From the NCBI GenBank assembly GCA_005883775.1, contig VBEU01000119.1, forward strand, positions 1-9,638: a DNA stretch of 9,638 bases, given 5' to 3'. The notes under the pieces are model-generated. The model saw nothing but the letters and a program-made list of their open reading frames with translations, searched no databases and had not been told where the DNA came from. Shown piece by piece: positions 6,502 to 9,638 of this stretch (its first letter is position 1; each line of letters begins with the position of its first letter). The position numbers and the translations under genes were made by a program. The DNA comes from Chloroflexota bacterium. GTDB lineage: Bacteria > Chloroflexota > Limnocylindria > P2-11E.

Positions 6502-7799
6502 TCGGTCACAAGTTTAGCTTTCCCTCGCCTCATCTCGCGTGTCGATTTCCCACCGATCCAGACGATCGCAACGATCACGGCGAAGCCGACGAAGACCGGC
6601 GCCACGCCCCAGAGATCGGCGATCGGGCCCACGACGACGAGCGGAACGAGGCTGAAGATCGAGACAAGCATGTTCAGGAAGCCGAAGACCCGACCGCGAA
6701 TCTGATCCGGCAGCTCTTCTTGAAGAAGGGTCATCGAAGGGACCGTGATCAACGCATAGGAAACGCCGAAGACGAAGGCGGTCCCGGCGACAACGGCCAC
6801 GAACACGGGGAACGCAGCGCCAAGCCCCGGTGAGCCAACACGCGAGAAGAGATCGGTGAGCGGGCGCGCCGCGGCCAGAAACAGAAGCGCCGAGCCCGCG
6901 ACGATAAGACCGGTGCCGATCGCGTTCGGCCGCGGCCAGCGCCGACCGATGGCGTTGAGGAACGCGAGCCCGGCGATCACCCCCACACCCGCAGGCCCGA
7001 CGATGATGACCACGTTCCGCTCCCCCACCCGCAGGACCTCGCGCACGAACCCCGGAGCGAGCGCCCCGGCGACCGCGACCAGCGTGTACGTGAGCGCGAT
7101 GTAGATGAGGGACCACGTGACGATCGGCGCCTGACGGAGATAGTGGAACGCCTCGGTGATCCCGGTCGCGGTCTGGGCGACCGCCATCTCGGCGACGCGG
7201 CGCGAGAGATGCTCCCTCGCCGGGGCCGCCCTCGGTAGGGTCACGCACAGGATCGACGCCGCTGCGAACATGAACGCGATGGCCACCCAGAGGATCTCGT
7301 AGCCGAACAGGCTGACCACGATCGGCGCGAGGATGATGAAACCCACCAGGAACGCGCCGTTGAAGGTGAACGTGAACAGCGAGTTCGCCACCATGAGGTA
7401 GCGGTTTCCCACGATCTTCGGGAGCAGAGCGGCCTCCGCAGGAACGAAAAAGATCGTCACGGTCGCGACAAGGAAGTTGACGAGGTAGACGACCGTGAGG
7501 CTCGTTCCGAACAGAAGCAGCGGCACGACCGCGGCCGCGCGAAGAGCGTTCGTAACGATGAGGACGAGCCGACGATCGCTCCGATCGACGATGACCCCGC
7601 CGGCGATGCCGAAGAGGATCGCCGGGAGGACCGCGAGCAGGATGAGGAAGGACGACGAGGTATTCGAGTGCGTGATCTCGGCGACGAGGATGATGAGCGC
7701 GCTCGTGACGGCGTTCGCGGCGACCTGCGAGAGGATCTGGGCGCCCCAGATCGCGAGGAACGCACGGTTCCGCAGGAGGCCGCGATCCGCCGCGGCCAT
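6498..7799 (-). CDS. Major facilitator superfamily efflux protein (DHA3/MFS_3-like)
   Basis: A 433-residue inner-membrane secondary transporter, probably a proton-coupled exporter of small molecules. Roughly 12 hydrophobic segments are visible, arranged as two six-helix halves around a central basic loop near 187-215. The loop between helices 2 and 3 carries the MFS motif A variant GGVIVDRSDRRLVL (67-80). The C-terminal half contains LPDQIRGRVFGF (363-374), the corresponding loop typical of DHA3 proteins such as EntS and macrolide exporters. The N-terminus ADRGLLRNRAFLAIWGAQ also fits this group. The ATG at 7799 lies 21 bases after the DUF951 stop in the same reading frame; an AGGAG overlapping that stop is 18 bases away, too far for a normal ribosome binding site. 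The 3' end overlaps the ABC subunit start by 4 bases, so two efflux systems may be made together. Substrate cannot be told from sequence. Confidence 0.93.
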   Translation of the reverse strand: MAAADRGLLRNRAFLAIWGAQILSQVAANAVTSALIILVAEITHSNTSSSFLILLAVLPAILFGIAGGVIVDRSDRRLVLIVTNALRAAAVVPLLLFGTSLTVVYLVNFLVATVTIFFVPAEAALLPKIVGNRYLMVANSLFTFTFNGAFLVGFIILAPIVVSLFGYEILWVAIAFMFAAASILCVTLPRAAPAREHLSRRVAEMAVAQTATGITEAFHYLRQAPIVTWSLIYIALTYTLVAVAGALAPGFVREVLRVGERNVVIIVGPAGVGVIAGLAFLNAIGRRWPRPNAIGTGLIVAGSALLFLAAARPLTDLFSRVGSPGLGAAFPVFVAVVAGTAFVFGVSYALITVPSMTLLQEELPDQIRGRVFGFLNMLVSIFSLVPLVVVGPIADLWGVAPVFVGFAVIVAIVWIGGKSTREMRRGKAKLVTE

Positions 7800-7820
7800 G
7801 CCGGTCTCGATCCCGCGCTC

Positions 7821-8048
7821 CTAGTCGACCGGGGCGAGCGGCCCGCGCTCGGCGAACCGCTTCATGTCCTTCTCGAGATCGCGCCGCGCCACGAGGACGC
7901 GCCGGCCGCATGTGCCGCAGCGAAGTCCGATGTCCGCACCGAGGCGGACGACGCGCCAGGTATCGCCGCCGCAGGGATGCTGCTTACGCAAGACGACGAC
8001 GTCATCCAGGTAGAACGGCACGGGGCCCTTCGCGCGCGCCTGCGTCAT
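7821..8048 (-). CDS. DUF951 family small protein
   Basis: A 75-residue protein of the DUF951 family, function not established. The family pattern is clear: FYLDDVVVLRKQHPCGGDTW (12-31), then RVVRLGADIGLRCGTCGRRV and a basic C-terminal helix (RRDLEKDMKRF). The three cysteines (HPCGG and RCGTCG) are conserved family positions and look suited to binding zinc or another metal; that is an inference. There is no signal peptide or membrane segment, so it should be cytoplasmic. The ATG at 8048 adds about 10 residues before the conserved part; an in-frame GTG at about 8021 (VPFYLDD) would give a length closer to typical DUF951 proteins. It lies 28 bases after the second DUF881 gene and 21 bases before the MFS gene. 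In other bacteria the family is often found near the GTPase gene ychF, which is not present here. Confidence 0.9.
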   Translation of the reverse strand: MTQARAKGPVPFYLDDVVVLRKQHPCGGDTWRVVRLGADIGLRCGTCGRRVLVARRDLEKDMKRFAERGPLAPVD

Positions 8049-8076
8049 GGCCGCGAAGTCTAGTCGGCGCTCGGGC

Positions 8077-8733
8077 TCATCTGGCCGCGACGACCTGCGC
8101 CGGAAGGTCCAAAGCGGTCTCTTTGGTGACTCCGAAATGCGTGGTCCGGTAGATGAGCTCGAACTGACCGATGATGCCGCCGGTTCGGGTCATCGCCACG
8201 TACACGACATCCGGCGAACCGATCGCGCGGACCGTCCACGGTCCGCGCAGTGGTCGGTTGTCGACGGCGATCGCGTGGTCGACCGTACCTGTGAAGTAGC
8301 TCTTCGGGCCCACACGCATCTCGTTCACCGCGATCGCCTCGGCGCCAGCGTTCCGCAGCTCGTTCACGAGGTCCGAAAGGGCACGCTCATCGAAGCCGCC
8401 GTCGATCCGGATCGAGATCCCTGGACCCGAGACCGCGCTCTGCGCGCTGAAGACGCGCAACTGCGCGATCTGTCGCTCGGCCTCGGTGAGCGTTCCTGTG
8501 CCACTCGAGACAGAGGCCTGGGCATCGGCGACGTCGCGGCGCACATCGAAGATCTCGTTGCGAAGCTCGTTATTCGTCTCGGACAGGTTCGCGATCAGGG
8601 TGGTGAGCGAGGACGGCGTCTCGAGATTCAGACTCCGCGAGAAGACGTCCTGCGAGTGGACCTGCGTGACGGCCGCGAAGCCGAGGAACAGCGCGATGAC
8701 CGATGCCCAGATCGCGCCGGTGTTGGTCCGCAT
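8077..8733 (-). CDS. DUF881 family membrane-anchored coiled-coil protein, second of a tandem pair
   Basis: A 218-residue protein with one N-terminal membrane helix (about 7-24), a heptad-like coiled-coil region (about 41-95, rich in Asn, Glu, Leu and Arg) and a C-terminal DUF881 domain outside the membrane. The domain shows VSGPGISIRIDGG, LVNELRNAGAEAIAVNEMRV, and GPWTVRAIGSPDVV, matching the family pattern of a 'GAEAIAxNxxR' strand-helix and an 'I.AIG' strand. It lacks the cysteine pair present in its upstream paralogue. A TTG at 8736 would add one residue, but ATG at 8733 is preferred because it shares one base with the upstream stop (TGATG), a common coupling arrangement. In Actinobacteria and Firmicutes, DUF881 proteins (Rv1823/Rv1825, YlxW/YlxX types) sit near cell-envelope and division genes. 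A structural envelope role is inferred; the biochemical function is unknown. Confidence 0.9.
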   Translation of the reverse strand: MRTNTGAIWASVIALFLGFAAVTQVHSQDVFSRSLNLETPSSLTTLIANLSETNNELRNEIFDVRRDVADAQASVSSGTGTLTEAERQIAQLRVFSAQSAVSGPGISIRIDGGFDERALSDLVNELRNAGAEAIAVNEMRVGPKSYFTGTVDHAIAVDNRPLRGPWTVRAIGSPDVVYVAMTRTGGIIGQFELIYRTTHFGVTKETALDLPAQVVAAR

Positions 8734-9473
8734 CAATGCGGCTCCGCGTACCGCACATTCAGTGCACCGCTATAGGCGGGGACGTGGATCGCGCTCGCAC
8801 GCGTGACCCGGAAGCCCAGGCCCTGGACGTCACGGCGCTGCTTGATGTCCTGGAGTTGACTCGGATCGTCGAACGCGCCGAGAAGTGAGTTCTGCGGTCC
8901 GATCGCCGTGATGTTGAAAGGCGGGGACATCAGCGTCCCGTTCACCATGATCGTCGACCCCACGCAGTAGACGCTCGATGAGTTCACGACCCGTTCGTCG
9001 TTGACGGCGATCGCCTGCGCGCCGCCCTTCCACGCGGTGTTGACGATGTCGGTGAGATCGGTGGCATGACAGATCGATTTGTCGACGTCGCGCGACGACA
9101 CGCTGACGTTCCGCGCGTCGTCGAGCTGCACGACCACGCCATCGCCGCTCTGCGGGGTGAGGCCGGCTGTCGCCTTGAGCTCGTCGAGCCGTGTCTGAAG
9201 CTCCTTCGCGGCGCCGCTTTGCGACGACGCGTTGCGCTGGATCTCGTCGAGGCGAGCCCGAAGCTCGGCCAGCTGCGCCTTCAGGTCGTTCTGCTCGGTT
9301 TGGAGCGCGTTCGCGGCGTCGATGAGCGGCGCGTTGTAGCGAACGGAGAGCTCGCTGCGCTCAGCCTGCGTGCGCCACTGCAGCGTGACCAGCAATCCGA
9401 AGAGCACGGCCGGGACGAGGAGCACGAGCGAGTGCTCAACTCGCCTTTTTCGCTGAGTGGGAGTGGCCGCCAC
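8733..9473 (-). CDS. DUF881 family membrane-anchored coiled-coil protein, first of a tandem pair
   Basis: A 246-residue protein: basic N-terminus (TQRKRRVEH), one membrane helix (about 15-32, LVLLVPAVLFGLLVTLQW), a long coiled coil (about 50-103, with repeated LKAQLAELRARLDEI-type heptads) and a DUF881 domain (about 108-244). Domain landmarks are DGVVVQLDD, GGAQAIAVNDERVV, YCVGSTIMVNG and FNITAIGPQNSL. Cys135 and Cys170 lie in the extracytoplasmic domain; Cys170 is in the position where many DUF881 proteins have a cysteine (CxGxxIxVNG), and the two could form a disulfide. The start is a GTG at 9473 with no good ribosome binding site; the signal helix begins only 15 residues later, so a much later start is unlikely. 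It follows tRNA-Arg by about 50 bases and overlaps its paralogue by one base. The family is associated with envelope and division loci, but its molecular role is unknown. Confidence 0.91.
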   Translation of the reverse strand: MAATPTQRKRRVEHSLVLLVPAVLFGLLVTLQWRTQAERSELSVRYNAPLIDAANALQTEQNDLKAQLAELRARLDEIQRNASSQSGAAKELQTRLDELKATAGLTPQSGDGVVVQLDDARNVSVSSRDVDKSICHATDLTDIVNTAWKGGAQAIAVNDERVVNSSSVYCVGSTIMVNGTLMSPPFNITAIGPQNSLLGAFDDPSQLQDIKQRRDVQGLGFRVTRASAIHVPAYSGALNVRYAEPH

Positions 9474-9524
9474 GCGTCAAAGTGTCCCACGCCGACAGGG
9501 GTTTCTCGCGTCGAAATGCGAACT

Positions 9525-9597
9525 GGGGGCTGGGGAGAATCGAACTCCCGACGCCGGCCTTAGGACGGCCGCGCTCTGTCCACTGAGCTACAGCCCC
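9525..9597 (-). tRNA. tRNA-Arg, anticodon CCU
   Basis: The reverse complement folds as a complete cloverleaf: acceptor GGGGCTG/CAGCCCC (7 perfect pairs), D arm GCTC-AGTGGACA-GAGC, anticodon stem CGGCC/GGCCG with loop GTCCTAA, a 5-base variable region, and T arm GGGAG-TTCGATT-CTCCC. The anticodon CCT occupies 9564-9562 and reads AGG (Arg). A20 in the D loop and the C at position 35 agree with arginine identity elements. The base at the discriminator position (9525) reads C, and no CCA is encoded after it, so the tail must be added enzymatically. No terminator hairpin is visible between this tRNA and the DUF881 gene. Confidence 0.96.
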
Positions 9598-9638
9598 GCG
9601 TTGGCGTGAGCGTAGCGACGGCCAAGCGGGGAATCCAG

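Noticed and set aside
6514..7911. A 465-codon minus-strand open frame overlapping the MFS gene
   Set aside because: It shares the DNA of the MFS gene in another frame and reads as Arg/Pro/Gly-rich low-complexity sequence with no membrane segments.
9598..9638. Imperfect inverted repeat TTGGC...GCCAA upstream of the tRNA, considered as an operator or promoter
   Set aside because: Only five matching bases per arm around a 15-base spacer, and no clear -10/-35 pair; chance level in this base composition.

Overview
This window comes from a GC-rich bacterial chromosome. Every recognisable gene lies on the minus strand, so transcription runs from high to low coordinates. No mobile element, CRISPR array, rRNA or phage gene was seen. 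The gene content (paired DUF881 proteins, a DUF951 protein, YheI/YheH-type ABC exporters, a Tat/lipobox PhoD and a Complex I NuoB) fits a GC-rich Gram-positive-like or Chloroflexota/Dormibacterota-like soil or environmental lineage. That placement is an inference from family distribution and is weak.

Layout in transcription order: (1) tRNA-Arg(CCU) at 9525-9597. (2) Two consecutive DUF881 membrane-anchored coiled-coil proteins, 8733-9473 and 8077-8733, the second starting inside the first one's stop (TGATG). (3) A small three-cysteine DUF951 protein, 7821-8048. (4) A DHA3-type MFS efflux protein, 6498-7799. (5) A heterodimeric ABC exporter, 4660-6501 and 2816-4663, joined by a 4-nt overlap and joined to the MFS gene by another. 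(6) A PhoD-family phosphatase/phosphodiesterase with a Tat-like and lipoprotein-like N-terminus, 1256-2803. (7) An inositol-monophosphatase-family gene, 544-1259, whose reading frame is broken near its 5' end. (8) The first 179 codons of nuoB, running off the left edge at base 1.

Spacing is very tight throughout: four overlaps (GTGA, ATGA, GTGA, TGATG) and gaps of 5, 12, 21 and 28 bases. There is no room for internal terminators and no convincing internal promoter, so the protein genes could form one long transcription unit. Functionally they look like loosely related housekeeping parts: envelope or division-associated DUF881 proteins, an export block (MFS plus ABC), a phosphate-ester hydrolysis pair (PhoD plus IMPase) and the start of a respiratory Complex I block.

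No clear undescribed system is present. The observations most worth checking are the out-of-frame internal deletion in the IMPase gene, the tandem DUF881 pair without the usual intervening DUF1290 gene and followed by DUF951, the matched asymmetric ATP sites of the ABC pair, and nuoB placed behind an IMPase gene instead of nuoA.
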